Assembly: GCA_947561715.1 (NCBI GenBank)
Contig: OX387200.1
Coordinates: 6,512,501-6,576,500 of the forward strand
From: Ascidia mentula
Lineage: Eukaryota > Chordata > Ascidiacea > Phlebobranchia > Ascidiidae
DNA length: 64,000 bases
Direction: 5' to 3'
Shown one piece after another: positions 1 to 11,238 of the stretch (its first letter is position 1; the number at the start of each line of letters is the position of its first letter). Both the position numbers and the translations under genes were made by a program. The notes beneath the pieces are model-generated. The model saw nothing but the letters and a program-made list of their open reading frames with translations, ran no database searches and was not told the origin of the DNA.

Positions 1-64
1 TAAAACATATAGTTTATGTTTTAGTATTTTGCTTTAAAAACTAACTCGTTTTTATTGGTTGTAG

Positions 65-644
65 TTTTGGTGGGCTTTTCAATGCCTATAACTTCAGCCT
101 TGAGTGATCTCAAGTCCATTGAAAGAATAATGCGACTCAAATTCCGACAACACAACTGTTACGTTCAACAAGTAAGTGTTACAATAAATATTCACCATGA
201 ATTTGCGGCATGCCCACAGCTGTATCTTGGCGCTCATAATTGAACACGAAAAAGTGCCTATAGCCCAAAAGTGGTTTGAAATGAAACGAAAGAATGTTTT
301 TGCTTCCCATGTTATGGTCGTGGTGATTTGTTCCCACAATCCCAATTAGTTTCGCTCACCTCGTAATCATTTTACTTGAGTCCCCAGTCACTTGTATGTC
401 GCAGAGAGCCCCAAAAGACAAACTTCTGGTGATGGACATTAAGGACGGTTGGGAGCCACTTTGCAAGTTCCTGGGTGCTAAAATACCCGACACTCCATTT
501 CCGCACAAGAATATTGGGGGGAAAGCATTCGAGGAAGCAGCAGAAAACCCAGCAATACTTCAAATAACCCGAGAGCTTTATACGGTGTTTGCTTTGGCAA
601 CTGTTTTTTTATCCGCTCTCATGTTTTGGCTACTTCTGTGGTAG
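65..644 (+). CDS. Sulfotransferase-like protein, copy A (3' part only, exons 3-4)
   Basis: This is the 3' half of a four-exon gene whose first two exons lie left of the window. Exon 3 is 65-171 (107 nt, after ttgtag, before gtaagt) and exon 4 is 405-644 (240 nt, after a gtcgcag acceptor). Exon 3 codes for a helix ending in RLKFRQHNCYVQQ. Exon 4 starts RAPKDKLLVMDIKDGWEPLC, contains the family motif PDTPFPHKN and ends in a hydrophobic segment (FALATVFLSALMFWLLLW) directly before the stop, so the protein probably has a C-terminal membrane anchor. Family knowledge: eukaryotic P-loop sulfotransferases of the Sulfotransfer_4 type transfer sulfate from PAPS; the substrate is unknown. The sequence is nearly identical to the copy at 17002-18517. 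What is visible is open, so it could be functional, but the catalytic N-terminus is not in the window. Confidence 0.75.
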
Positions 645-1818
645 ATTTTGAAATAGCATATAGCCGATGTTACGTTTTAATCAATTTTTAGATTTTTATT
701 TTTGCCGCCGACTGCAAATAAAAATCTAAAAATTGATAACTTATATGATGAAACTGTGACTTAATTTCGCCTTAACATTGTTTTATTTCGAAAGCGATAG
801 AAAAGTCAAACATTATGTGGTAATGATTATTGATTTAGATCTCTGTAGTAATTTTTATTTATGTCGAAAACAATTCCTCCAACACTCGCTTACATTGCCG
901 CAATTGCCAGAGGCTTAAACCTCATGGAAGAGTTTCATATTTAATGTAGCCTAATGATGACCTGACCTTGTACTTTTGCTTACTATTGCAATAAAAATGT
1001 GTGAAAAAAGTTTCGTTGAACTTTTTTGAAGAATGTAATTATATGTTAAATATTCCGGATAATTTGTTGTGCAAGCAGACTGAAATTTGATGGAACGAAC
1101 GTTTACTTTGCTTGTATCGTCTATTGGCTATTTAAAAATTACTCCGCAAAGTACATACACGTTTCCATGTTTAGAGAGTTTCTAAATACATTGATTCTCC
1201 AACCAAAGGACTTTTCATGAAAATCTGTTTGTGTTTATTGGCAGCGATTGCTTGCTGCGAATGGCCACAAGAAAGTCCGGCCAGTATTCGAACCTTTGCA
1301 ACTTAAGTGCCACTTTTGTCAAAACGTCAGACTGAACACAATGATTTTAATTTAAAATAGACTGATCTTCTGGTATAAAATTAAACGTAGAAACTACTGT
1401 ATTCTTCCGATGTTTCGTCTGCCAAGCCGGGCAGTATGGCTAACGAAACATTGGAAGAATACAGTACGTTAATTGTATGCCAGAAGATCAGTTTATTTTG
1501 AATTGTAACATACCTGGTAGCAATAGTAAAAGCTACAATACACTAATTTTATGTATTCCTTTTGTCAAGACTACAAAATATTGCTTCTACGACGTTATTT
1601 TGCCAAATTGTCGACGTTCAACATTGAGACACGAAAACAAAAATGATGGTTATGTGGGCAAGAACCAACATTATACGCGCTCGCTTATGATGCTAAAATT
1701 GCATAAAATTGGGATCATATCAATGCATGTCAAGACAAAACAATTTCAACAGAAATAAACACGTTTCGTAGCAATAAGTACAAATAAATCATTTAAGCAA
1801 TACAGGTAAGGTCAACTA
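645..1818. other. Noncoding flank of the sulfotransferase cluster, duplicated at 18.5-19.8 kb
   Basis: No coding exon is recognised. From the stop of copy A to about 1760 the sequence matches 18518 to about 19740 closely, so gene and flank were duplicated together. It carries a fold-back repeat at 1349-1504. At about 1289-1300 it holds the empty version of a site that has an insertion at 19178-19285. Inferred. Confidence 0.6.
1349..1504. repeat. 156-nt fold-back repeat with GAAAC at its centre
   Basis: The two ends are inverted copies: the left arm begins AATTTAAAATAGACTGATC and the right arm ends GATCAGTTTATTTTGAATT. The arms continue for about 60 nt up to GATGTTTCGT and ACGAAACATTGG, around a short centre. 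The right arm (ACGAAACATTGG, then GCCAGAAGATCAG and TTTTGAATT) resembles the sequence that follows the hammerhead-like core at 41617. A second copy is at 19339-19494. No CUGANGA box is present, so this copy is not called a ribozyme. Confidence 0.65.
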
Positions 1819-2930
1819 TTACTTTAACACATAAGAAAGAAGGAGAGCTCCAGACAACACACAAAGCAAAATCAACACGATCCTTGCTTCAAAATTTATT
1901 TTCACCATCATGGGATTTTCTTCAGCGGCATCCTGCCATATGGTACAGTTAACGTTTTTTCGTGGAAATGGAACTTCGGGCACTTTGGCTCCCAGAAACT
2001 TGCAAAGAGGATCCCACCCTTCCTTTACACTAAATACCAGCAGTTTGTCTTTTGGCGCATTCTTAATAAATACAAAACAGTGTAATCCCTGTTTCAAATA
2101 ATATTAGGAAATGTGATCTAGTAAAGCGCATCTCATATTCATTATTTTATCTGCTAAAATCTTCGCAGTTTAGGATAAACAAAGTATTTATTGACGAATA
2201 CAAATTCGTGTACCTGCAACACATCTGTGTTATGTTGTCTGTATTTCACCCTGAGAACCGTTTCATTCACTGGTTGCGCACTCCAGTTAAAAGGAAACCA
2301 TGCACCATACGCAACACTGGCTTAAACATAGATTGTAAAAAAAGCTTTTTAAAACAAAACTATGAAATTATTTCCGAAATTATCGAGGATACTCTGGAAA
2401 ATATTATGAGAACTAATAAAATGTTTTGTGCATTTGCACGTATGAGACAAAGATTCTACTTACTTTCCCGTTTAAATAATTGAGTGACTTTGTATCCGGT
2501 TGGAGAGAAAGTTTTGGCAAATCTGAACATCCAGTCTCCGTTAAGTCGGCGAAACTGTCGCATGCAACTCTTCACCCACTCTGATTCTTCACGTATTGCC
2601 AAAATAATCTGTAATTATAATATTCCTTTATCATTCTCGTTATATGTCAGCTTACAAAAAGCACGCACATTATACTACCTTTGCCTCTGGAAAAGCTTCA
2701 TGTATTTCTTTCCAGAAGCAGAATACTGGCCTGCCAACAACTGCATCCACATTCTCGTACATCTTTCTGAATAGTTCAGTACTACCACCAGTGGTTAGAA
2801 TTTCCATCCATTCCTTGTTATGATAATACTGATGATCCAAGAAGTCATACACACTGTAACCAAGTTCGTTAAGAGCAGCATGCATTGATTTGGTTCCAGT
2901 TTTGCTAAAACCTGCCACGATCACTTTCAT
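1819..2930 (-). CDS. Sulfotransferase-like protein, complete minus-strand copy
   Basis: A complete four-exon model: 2930-2679 (252 nt), 2608-2464 (145 nt), 2320-2214 (107 nt) and 2061-1819 (243 nt with stop), giving 248 aa. Introns are short, with GT donors and AG acceptors. Phases 0, 1 and 0 match the plus-strand paralogs exactly, which fixed the exon 3 acceptor (TTTAAG). The start is the ATG of MKVIVAGFSKTGTKSMHAAL, equivalent to the paralogs. SKTGTKS is the 5'-phosphosulfate-binding loop; IREESEWVKS in exon 2 is the 3'-phosphate-binding strand and helix. Exon 4 has KDKLLVFSVKEGWDPLCKFL, then PEVPFPRKN and a C-terminal hydrophobic helix (VLILLCVLSGALLLSYVL). It is clearly diverged from the plus-strand copies and no frame is broken, so it is probably an old functional member. 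Substrate unknown; sulfotransferase activity is inferred from the family. Confidence 0.82.
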
Positions 2931-4026
2931 TTTTTCGATGTTTCTGAGGAATACAATGCTAAGCAATCTGTAGGTATTAAGCGTTGTCGAATTGCATTAA
3001 ACTTGTTAAAAAAGAAATTCGTTTCATCTGCTGTAAACTTCTTCAGCTCAATCTGTGCAGCTTGTTGCAACCAGACACCTTGCTGGGTTGGCCGAAAAGC
3101 TTGCACACTTCGAAGCACATGCGATCAGTGCAGTCGCGTTTGCACTTTGTTGAGCTCAATCATTTAAATATCACTTTCATAAACAATTCTTTTCCTTAAT
3201 CTCAAGGGAGCTGAAAAAATATTTCGCATCACGAGCAGCAAAACGAAAAGCCCCTCTGCGGTTGCAGCAGTTTTACAGCCGATTGAGCTGGAAAAATTCC
3301 AGAAAACGTAAATTTAGTGCATAACACTTAAAAGTTTTTTTTTATACACTGAGTATGGGACGATGTGTGAATTATTTCTAGCTTCTTCATACAGAACTTC
3401 AACAGATTAAACGTCACAATTGCTTGGGAGTTTCGCTCGCTCAAGGTCGGGACGAAAGGTGTTCATCAAAATTACCGTTAAGTTTACACGCGGGTCATAC
3501 AAGACTTTCCTAAACTAATTATGCAGTAATCTGTATAAGTGTTATGCACCAAAATTCTCTTTTCTGGTAAATTGGCACGATTGAAAAACTTTGTTACTAT
3601 TTTCTTATCAGACACGAGCTTTCGCAAATACTCTTCGTCTTGACTGCTGTAAATTTCCAACTGCTGCAACTGCAGAAGGGATTTCCGTTTTGCTGATCGT
3701 GACAGTGAAATGCTTTTTCGAGCTCTCTTGCTTGAGGAAATCAACTGTTTATATTTGCTAGCTTTTGCGAATTCTCTTCGCTTTATCAACTGTATATTAA
3801 CAACTGCTGCAACCGCAGAAACGTTTTTCGACTTATTTGAATATTCGAACCAAGGCGTTTAATCACAAAATAAACAAACAATAGAGTCGTATAAGATAAA
3901 ATTCCTTACAGCAGCAACCGTAAGCATGTTTGAACTACAAGTAACGCCCTGATTCGTTTAGTGTGATAACAAAATGCATTCGAAAGTAACTGAGCAAGAT
4001 TTCCAAGTTTATAAAATCGGAAAATA
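2931..4026. other. No recognised gene
   Basis: This is AT-rich sequence between the minus-strand sulfotransferase copy and a decayed exon. It has an open frame of 101 codons on the minus strand (3789-3484) rich in Lys and Ser that I do not recognise and do not annotate. Short CTGC-rich repeats (for example around 3260, 3665 and 3810) recur. I see nothing else. Confidence 0.5.
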
Positions 4027-4251
4027 TTTATATGGTGTTTCGGGTTCAGGAAGGTTTGAAAACCCCTTTGTTCATTTCTAGGCCTCGAGGTTCCGGAGTT
4101 TTCGTTTCAGTGCAAAAACGTGAAGTCTGCCTTAATGGAGGAATATGCTAAGGAAAACGTTGTCATGAGGCGGATGGTGTTTGAAACAAAGATAGCGGCT
4201 TGCTTGATTGCAATTATTTTACTCACTTTCGCACACTTGATTTTCATCTAA
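4027..4251 (+). pseudogene. Decayed last exon of a sulfotransferase-like copy
   Basis: A remnant of exon 4 without its other exons. One frame reads a counterpart of the KLLVF-VKEGW region (MVFRVQEGLKTPLF). After a frameshift near 4080 the next frame gives EVPEFSFQCKN, then a helix and a hydrophobic end (ACLIAIILLTFAHLIFI) followed by a stop at 4249-4251. This matches the order seen in intact copies (IPDTPFPHKN, helix, C-terminal membrane segment). No exon 1-3 equivalents were found upstream. The frameshift and missing exons make a functional product unlikely. Confidence 0.6.
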
Positions 4252-5067
4252 CTCACTTGTTGTAAAATCGAAATGCACAAAGAACCTCAATGTCTTGACA
4301 ATGCTCGTTTAGTGATTACAATTACCACCAGCAGTAGTGCGTTGTGGTAGCTGTTTAACCCGGCTAAGAAGGAAATACACATTTTATAGTCAAAAATGTT
4401 TGCCACTAATGGTGGCTATTGCCTTGGTCCATATTTTTTACATCCATCTTTACAACAATATTCTGTAATCTATGTAATCTGTTAAAAATGTGAGAAGACA
4501 AAAAAAAATCGGTTTCCAGTGGAAAGGCCGGAGTTATTGTTTGGTCAGCTTAACTGCCCGTCTGACAGCGTTTGCTGACGGCGAAAGAAAAAGTTATTTG
4601 TGGAAAGTTACCCAAGCTTTACGGGTGGGGGACATGTGTGCACGAAGCTGCTGACTGCTGAAACCACACAAGCTTGTTTTTCAAGGCGTCCTGATAGAAT
4701 ATGTTTAGCTCTGTTGTAGATTTAGTCGGCTTTGTTTGGCAATTAAAATTAAGTGAGGATTGTTTTACTGCAGATGTGTTTTATTTGGAGCATTGTTATG
4801 GTAGAATATCAAACGTATGAATTTTTCAATTTATGAAATAACATTAATCACTGGGAAAGTAATGTTTTCCAGAACCTTAATGTGTCACTGGTAAAAAATG
4901 TTGGTATAACGGACGAATTAAATATTTTAACTGTCTAAACTACAATTGTCACTTGATCCATTTCTCGTGTCGTTATAAATGCTATATAATAATAAGGTAG
5001 GTGAAAGAACAAAATTAATTAGAATTCCTACTTTTTATAACTCGAAAAAAACTAGGTATATTTAATA
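4252..5067. other. No recognised gene
   Basis: AT-rich intergenic sequence between the decayed exon and the next sulfotransferase copy. No exon, RNA gene or repeat is recognised. Confidence 0.5.
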
Positions 5068-6287
5068 ATGAAAATAATCGTTGCTGGGGTTTCAAAAACC
5101 GGAACAAAGTCTATGAACGCAGCTTTGACGGCGCTTGGATACAGAGTATTCGATTTTTTGGAGCACAGCTACAGGCACAATAAAGAATGGAACGAGATTT
5201 TGGACACAGGGGGCAACAAAGAGGTATTTAGGCGACTGTACAGAGATGTTGATGCAGTGTGTGGAATTCCAGCGTATTTCTTTTGGGAGCAAATACAAGA
5301 GGCCTTTCCCGAGGCCAAGGTAAAGGAGAGAAAATTAAACACACTTTGTTTTTTGTTCCTTTGCATCTTTTGTTGTTCCGAAAATCTTGCGAACATTTGA
5401 AAACTGCAGGTGATTCTTCTTGTGCGTGACGAGGATTCGTGGTACAGAAGCGTTCTGGGTCAAATCCGAGAAATCAATGTGTGGTCGCTTTTCAGAATTG
5501 CCCGAGTTTTCACTCCAACGGGACGAATGTATTCTCGCCACGCGTTGAAATCACGTATAGTATTGTCGGGTCGGAAGTTAAAAAAATACAGTAATTTTCG
5601 ATATTACAGTTGCCGTTACAATGGGTGTGACTAGAACACACGCCTGGAGCACTCTGAGAGTGAACGAACAGCTCTCCGCTTGAAATATAGACAACACAAC
5701 CTCTATGTTCGTGAGGTAAGCTAACGACCTTGACAATGTGGTCGTGTGTTTTTTAACTAGCGCGTCTAATTCAATTGGACAATTTGGCAAATTATAATTT
5801 ACATTTTTTGCATTGATTTATTATCTGATATATTATCGAAGAACGTTGTTGGCATTATTTTAGGACAAATTAGTTTCATGAAGACTGAACATACATTAAA
5901 ACTACGCACGTCACAACCAAATAACCTTGATTTTGATGCTGTTTGTTTCTGGTGTAGTCATATTAGGAGACAGCTAAAAACGTGGATATATAAATTATTT
6001 TCCTTTACAATTAATTATGTTCTATATAATTTCACACAGATGGCTCCAAAAGATAAGTTGTTGGTGTTCAAAGTGCAGGAGGGCTGGGAACCACTGTGCA
6101 AATTTTTGGACGCCGAAATTCCCGATGAACCGTTTCCTCACAAAAACGTTGGAGGAAACGCATTCAAAGAAACCGCCGAAGCAAATCCGATCATGCGGAA
6201 CATTCTTAGAGAAATAAGATTTTTCTGTTTCTGTCAGCCTTTGGGGTGTTGATACTATCCATATGCTTATTTAATATGTTTTATTGA
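5068..6287 (+). pseudogene. Sulfotransferase-like copy with two frameshifts
   Basis: All four exons are present: 5068-5319 (252 nt), 5410-5554 (145 nt), 5610-5715 (106 nt) and 6040 to 6252 or 6287. Splice sites are intact. Exon 1 has SKTGTKSMNAAL and exon 2 has VRDEDSWYRSVLGQIREI. Exon 3 is one base shorter than the 107 nt of every other copy; the loss lies near 5663-5672, and the frame then meets TGA instead of reading on into KYRQHNLYVRE. In exon 4 the frame reads MAPKDKLLVFKVQEGWEPLC and PDEPFPHKN, but near 6220 it slips, so the expected membrane segment (GVLILSICLFNMFY) is only found in the neighbouring frame, ending at 6287. Two independent 1-nt losses suggest a recent pseudogene. Sequencing error is the alternative and would restore a 250-residue class protein. 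Confidence 0.7.
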
Positions 6288-7741
6288 TATTGCTTGTGAA
6301 GTACAGCACCAAAACATTTGTGGTATAGTGGGTGTATTACTTTATGTGACGACTGGTTACAAAAAATTTGTTTGAAAGTTATGTACTCATGAACTTGCAA
6401 CAGTGATATGCAAAATAAAATGTACTTGGCTAATATCAAAAGTCTCAAATCTCTCGTAAATTTAGTAATATTTTACTTTTCTTTGTAAAAATAGAAAAAT
6501 TACCAAAGCTTTTTTAAGTACATTTAATTCGGAATGACCGAGTTTTCATTTACATTGTACCCCAAAATTACATGATTATTTGTAATGATGAAACAATGGG
6601 TGTCGCAAAACAGATGTGGAAAATCTGAAAACTATTGTATTGCTGTTCCTACGACCCAAAAAGTTTTTCAGTATCACTTATATTTTGTATACGCAACCCG
6701 CGTAGATAAGGCGCTGGTTGGATTTGATAAGGAAGTTGTCTTAACGTTGAAACAAGTTTTTTTGAAGACATTGTGTTTTGAAATATTTGCGCGCTTGTTT
6801 AAAACCCCGAATTCCAATTTCAGCGCGAATTGCGGAAATTAGCAGCAAACAATGCTCGAGTATTTGTATCGTAGAGCTATTTCACTGTTTTAAATAACAT
6901 CCGCGCGATGGTGCTAGAGAACTAACTGAAACAAAATTAGGATTGTAGAACTAAAGGACTATTTTAAATAATATCCGTGGGGCTTTCATTTGACCAAAGA
7001 CCATCGTACAAGCACTTACATTCAAAAACGGTCCCAGGTCCTGAAATTATTTTGCGTATGAGAAAAAAACTGGCAAAATATTAACACAAAGAACACATAT
7101 TTGTGTGAACTTTGATCCAGTCTGCAATGTCTGGGCCAATGATATTGACACGATAGCTCGCAGTGAAGTAAGGACCTGCGCATTGGGGCGATCCTGTCAA
7201 TCAAACGATTGCATGAAGCATTACTGCGTTGTCTGATTATATATGGTAGAGATCCCCTACGTATATGTGAAGGTTGCCTGGTGAGTTGTGCGCTTTCGCA
7301 CCAGTGTACCTTATAGCCACAATATACCCCGTGAAACAGCCGACCTCCTTTAGCTCAGTTAGTAGATCGTAAGGCCTGGTTAACCGAAGGGTCGTGATTT
7401 CAAACTTCACCGGGAGGTTCAGGTTTTCTGCAGTTCTAACAAACTAGGTATAAATGATGTATTTTCCTGTCCATTGTGCACTGCTTTTGGTGCAGATTTA
7501 CTATACGACATACGGAATATGAACATATGCATATTTTCAAACAATAATGCGATGTTAAAACTAATAGGCAGATGTCGCCTTCCAAAACGTTTTATTGGCC
7601 GAAGCACATCGTTGGAAGCCAATTCCATTCTCACTTGCTTGTCAACTTTTTACTTGCGAGCAACTAGTCAATTATTAACGCGGACAACGTTCAATGCTGA
7701 CCGAATTTCTGCAAGTTAACGCTAGAGCAAGGGCAGGCAAT
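6288..7741. other. Intergenic, one tRNA-like sequence, otherwise nothing recognised
   Basis: AT-rich. Apart from the tRNA-like sequence at 7343-7419 I see no exon. The last 200 nt before the next copy resemble the upstream flanks at about 11.1 kb and 16.9 kb (GCAACTAG, AATTATTAACGC and GGGCAGGCAATATG just before the start codon), so the 5' flank was duplicated with the genes. Confidence 0.5.
7343..7419 (+). pseudogene. tRNA-derived sequence
   Basis: ACCTCCT at the 5' end pairs over 7 bp (one G-U) with GGGAGGT at the 3' end. TAGCTCAGTTAGTAGA resembles the A box and GATTTCAAACTTC the B box, with a partly paired T arm (GTGA/TCAC). The D stem and anticodon stem pair badly, so this is more likely a tRNA pseudogene or the head of a tRNA-derived SINE than a working tRNA. 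An anticodon cannot be assigned safely. Confidence 0.5.
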
Positions 7742-9327
7742 ATGAAGATTATTGTTGCTGGATGGCCTAAAACAGGCACCAAGTCTATGAACGCAGCTTT
7801 AACAAAACTTGGATATAATGTGTACGACTTATTGGAACACGCTTACTACCACAACATGGAATGGAAGGAGATATTTGAAACAGGCGGAAGCAATCAGCTG
7901 TTTCAGAATATGTACAAGGACATAGATGTAGTTGTAGATACCCCGGTGAACTACTTCTGGGAACAAATTCACGAAGCATTTCCTGATGCCAAAGTACGAA
8001 AAAATTAATTTAGTAAGATATTACAATAAGTATAGACAACTGGTATTGCAGGCACCATGCGGTAGTAGTCAAGTAGGCATGTGTTCAGGCCGATGTAAAA
8101 TTGTCTCTGTGCTTCAAAGCTAAGGTTTTCGTTATAAGTTGGTAAGATATGTTTGATTGAACTGGAATTTTCATATTAACGCATTTCACGAAACGCAGTA
8201 TTGGCGATCACAGCTACGGTATCTGCATGATTAGGTTGCAGGCTTTACAGCGCAGGCATTGCAGTCTAGCTGGATCAGTCATCTGGGCCTGATTATCCCA
8301 GGATCGTGAGTCCAAACCTCACCGGGACCTTGATGTTTCAAACCTCGCTCCGTGCTTGTCAGGAAAAATTGGCTGATCCAGCTGGGCTGCGAGGCCTGAA
8401 AACCTATTTCACGAAATATGATCGTGATTGTGCAGTGATAAACCGAGACAATATTATGTTTATATTTGTTCAGATCATTTTGATGACACGAGATGAAGAT
8501 GCGTGGTACAGGAGCGTCTTACATCAAATACGCGAAATGAACGAATGGTCTCTTTTCCGATTGGCGACCATCGTCACACCAACAGGAAGATCATATTACA
8601 GCCACATATCGAACGCCCGTAAAACATATAGTTCATGTTTTAGTATTTTGCTTTAAAAACTAACTCGTTCTTATTGGTTGTAGTTTTGGTGGGCTTTTCA
8701 ATGCCTATAACTTCAGCCTTGAGAGATCTCAAGTCCATTGAAAGAATAATGCGACTCAAATTCCGACAACACAACTGTTACGTTCAACAAGTAAGTGTTA
8801 CAATAAATATTCACCATGAATTTGCGGCTTGCGCACAGCTGTCTGTAACTTGGCACTCATATTTTGAATATATTTGAAAGTATTCCGCTTACTGTGTTAT
8901 CATATGTAGCAATTAATAACTGACATTTACCTTCAATGCTCAAAAGAGGTTAAAAGTGAAACGCAAAAATGTATTTGCTTTCCATCTTTTCCATGTTATG
9001 GTCGTGGTGATTTCTGCGCACAATCCCAATAAGTTTCGCTCACCTCGTAATCATTTTACTGAGTCCCCAGTCACTTATATGTCGCAGAGAGCCCCAAAAG
9101 ACAAACTTCTGGTGATGGACATTAAGGACGGTTGGGAACCACTTTGCAAGTTCCTGGGTGCTAAAATACCCGACACTCCATTTCCGCACAAGAATATTGG
9201 GGGAAAAGTATTAGAGGAGGCAGCAGAAAACCCAGCAATGCTTCAAATAATCCGAGAGCTTTATATTGTCTTTGCTTTGGCAACTGTTTTTTCGGCGCTT
9301 GGCATATTTTGGTCATTGATGTGGTAG
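7742..9327 (+). CDS. Sulfotransferase-like protein, complete copy
   Basis: Four exons: 7742-7993 (252 nt), 8474-8618 (145 nt), 8684-8790 (107 nt) and 9088-9327 (240 nt), giving 247 aa with no frame break. Exon 1 starts MKIIVAGWPKTGTKSMNAAL; W-P replaces L-S before the KTGTKS loop. Exon 2 begins IILMTRDEDAWYRSVLHQIR, the usual 3'-phosphate-binding region. Exon 4 has KDKLLVMDIKDGWEPLC, PDTPFPHKN and a hydrophobic C-terminus (VFALATVFSALGIFWSLMW). The start ATG follows GGGCAGGCAAT, conserved before the starts at 11239 and 17002. Intron 1 (480 nt) contains a tRNA-like cassette. Likely a membrane-anchored PAPS-dependent sulfotransferase; substrate unknown. The very similar neighbours suggest recent tandem duplication or gene conversion. 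Confidence 0.82.
8253..8398 (+). repeat. tRNA-like cassette with inverted ends, in intron 1
   Basis: The ends are inverted: it begins CAGGCATTGCAGTCTAGCTG and ends with a related complement (CTGATCCAGC, GGGCTGCGAGGCCTG). Between them is a tRNA-like stretch with a B-box-like GAGTCCAAACCTC followed by ACCGGGACC. The same cassette is at 17515-17659 in the same orientation and at 11788-11932 with its inside reversed. Confidence 0.6.
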
Positions 9328-11238
9328 ATTTTGAAATGATGAAGACTATGCTAAGTTTGTTGGAGAAAAGCATGTTTTTTTACGGCCGAAGAATCAACAT
9401 ATTAATACAAGTGGTTGTAACTCATAAAACTATGAAATTAATAGTAGGTCGTAATTTCATTACAAAAAGGTCGTATTTCAATAAGTGCAGTTTGTAAAAG
9501 TTCGCAACCTCAATATATGTTACAATCTGTACCTGCTACGCTCGCTCACACCATCGGAAATGTCAGAAGCAATAAACAACATGAAAGTATTTTGTCTGAA
9601 ATTTCTATTTCAATGTAGCCTAATGTTAAGACTGAGCTTGTATGGAAGAAAGTTAAAGAAGGTTTGCAGCAATTCAACGCCATGTCTGAGTCTGCAAATA
9701 AACGTGTATTGCGTTTGTCAATACATGTTAATCGCAACGAGCAAGTTCTAATCCATGTCGGAAGCAATACTGACAACTGTTAATCACATATACACCTGCT
9801 GTTGCGCAAAGATGAAAATTAACGAGACTTCGATGCCTAAAACCGCCTTAAAATAAAAAAATTGGGGTGTTCGACTTTTTTAAGCACACTTACTTTCACA
9901 AAAAGGAGTGAAAAAAAATGTTTCCAACGGACAGAAGCGTCAAGTAATTGTTTTGAGGAGTGTACCAAAATGTTAACGAGGTCATTGACATTCTTGAAGA
10001 GAGGTTTAGGCGTGGCTGTTTAATTTAACATTTGTTTGGTTCTGTTATCTTACTTGTCCTTTTTTAAATTACTCTCCAATATCGCAAAATACCCCAACAA
10101 TTGTCACCTCTTTTTATGAAGTTCGTTTCTAAATCTTGTGATTTGCCCTGACTAAAATCAACCACTTGTTTATGGAAGTAATTTTCGTATTTGTGGCAAT
10201 TCTTAGACACGTGTTGAGCGAGAGGACCTTAAATAGTGTAATGGTGCACATTTGGTTCCTACGACACAATTTCTTTTAGTTCTAAATGTAATCTAACTTA
10301 ACATTGCTTTGTTGTTCGACTGGCCCTTGAGGCATTAAAGTGGAGGAAGCAAAAATCATATGCGTAATAATAATTTGATGATGGCACACGTACGGTTTAC
10401 ATGCACGCAGCTACAAAAACAGTTCCACAATTAATCCATCCACCAATAATTTGTTTTTACCGCTTCCACTGATACATTTCTATGGAGTTGCACCTAACCA
10501 GTTTCTTACATTCGTTATCAAAAATATGCCGAACCCGTGAAGCCAGTGCGTAAAATTTCTACCAGCGTTAAAACCTCTCCTTACAATGAAATGAAGGTTG
10601 AGGGCAGCTGATGTAGGCAACAACATCAAAACAGATAGAAACATGCGCCCGATGTTTCGTTTCCTCATAAAGATAAGGGGGAAGCGAGTGCAGAAAACCC
10701 AATTACGCAGAAAGCGAATCGGGAGTTACACATGTAGTTTTTGAGTATATTTTGTCATCGTGCTGTCTTTCGCAGTTGCTACTTCGATATTCGACTCACG
10801 ATACTATTAATATTAGGCCTTATGATGCACTTTTGATTTTTTATACTTAATAATGTTGGCTAGATTTTCAAACTGAATGCGTTTTGCGTTGACTATATAG
10901 GTTTTAATAGATGCAAATAGCGCCGACGATAAAGAAAATATATACCGTTTACGGGAATATACATTTGTTCATGGTGTACAGAGCCATTAGCGTATACAAT
11001 GTCTCGATACAATGAAGAAACCTTAAACTACAGAGTTATTTGCTTAATTTTTCATAGTGAATCTGAGCATAAATATTACCGCACATTTATACGGTAGTGA
11101 ACGTCTCGAACATATTGCGAAATTTGCTGTAGAAATACATTGCCGTCTTACTTCGTGTGTGCAGCTAGTAAATTATTAACGCAGAGAACGTAAACTGCCA
11201 AAGAAAGCAGGGTCAATGTCAGAGCAAGGGCAGGCAAT
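9328..11238. other. Intergenic; first 500 nt duplicated at 12.8-13.3 kb
   Basis: From the stop to about 9840 the sequence matches 12785 to about 13310. Small open frames there (for example the region around 9550-9770) are the same in both copies but show no recognisable domain. From about 9850 to 11150 I see no gene or repeat. Confidence 0.5.

Noticed and set aside
3484-3789. 101-codon Lys/Ser-rich minus-strand frame
   Set aside because: Lies among short repeats, no domain and no match to the neighbouring gene family.
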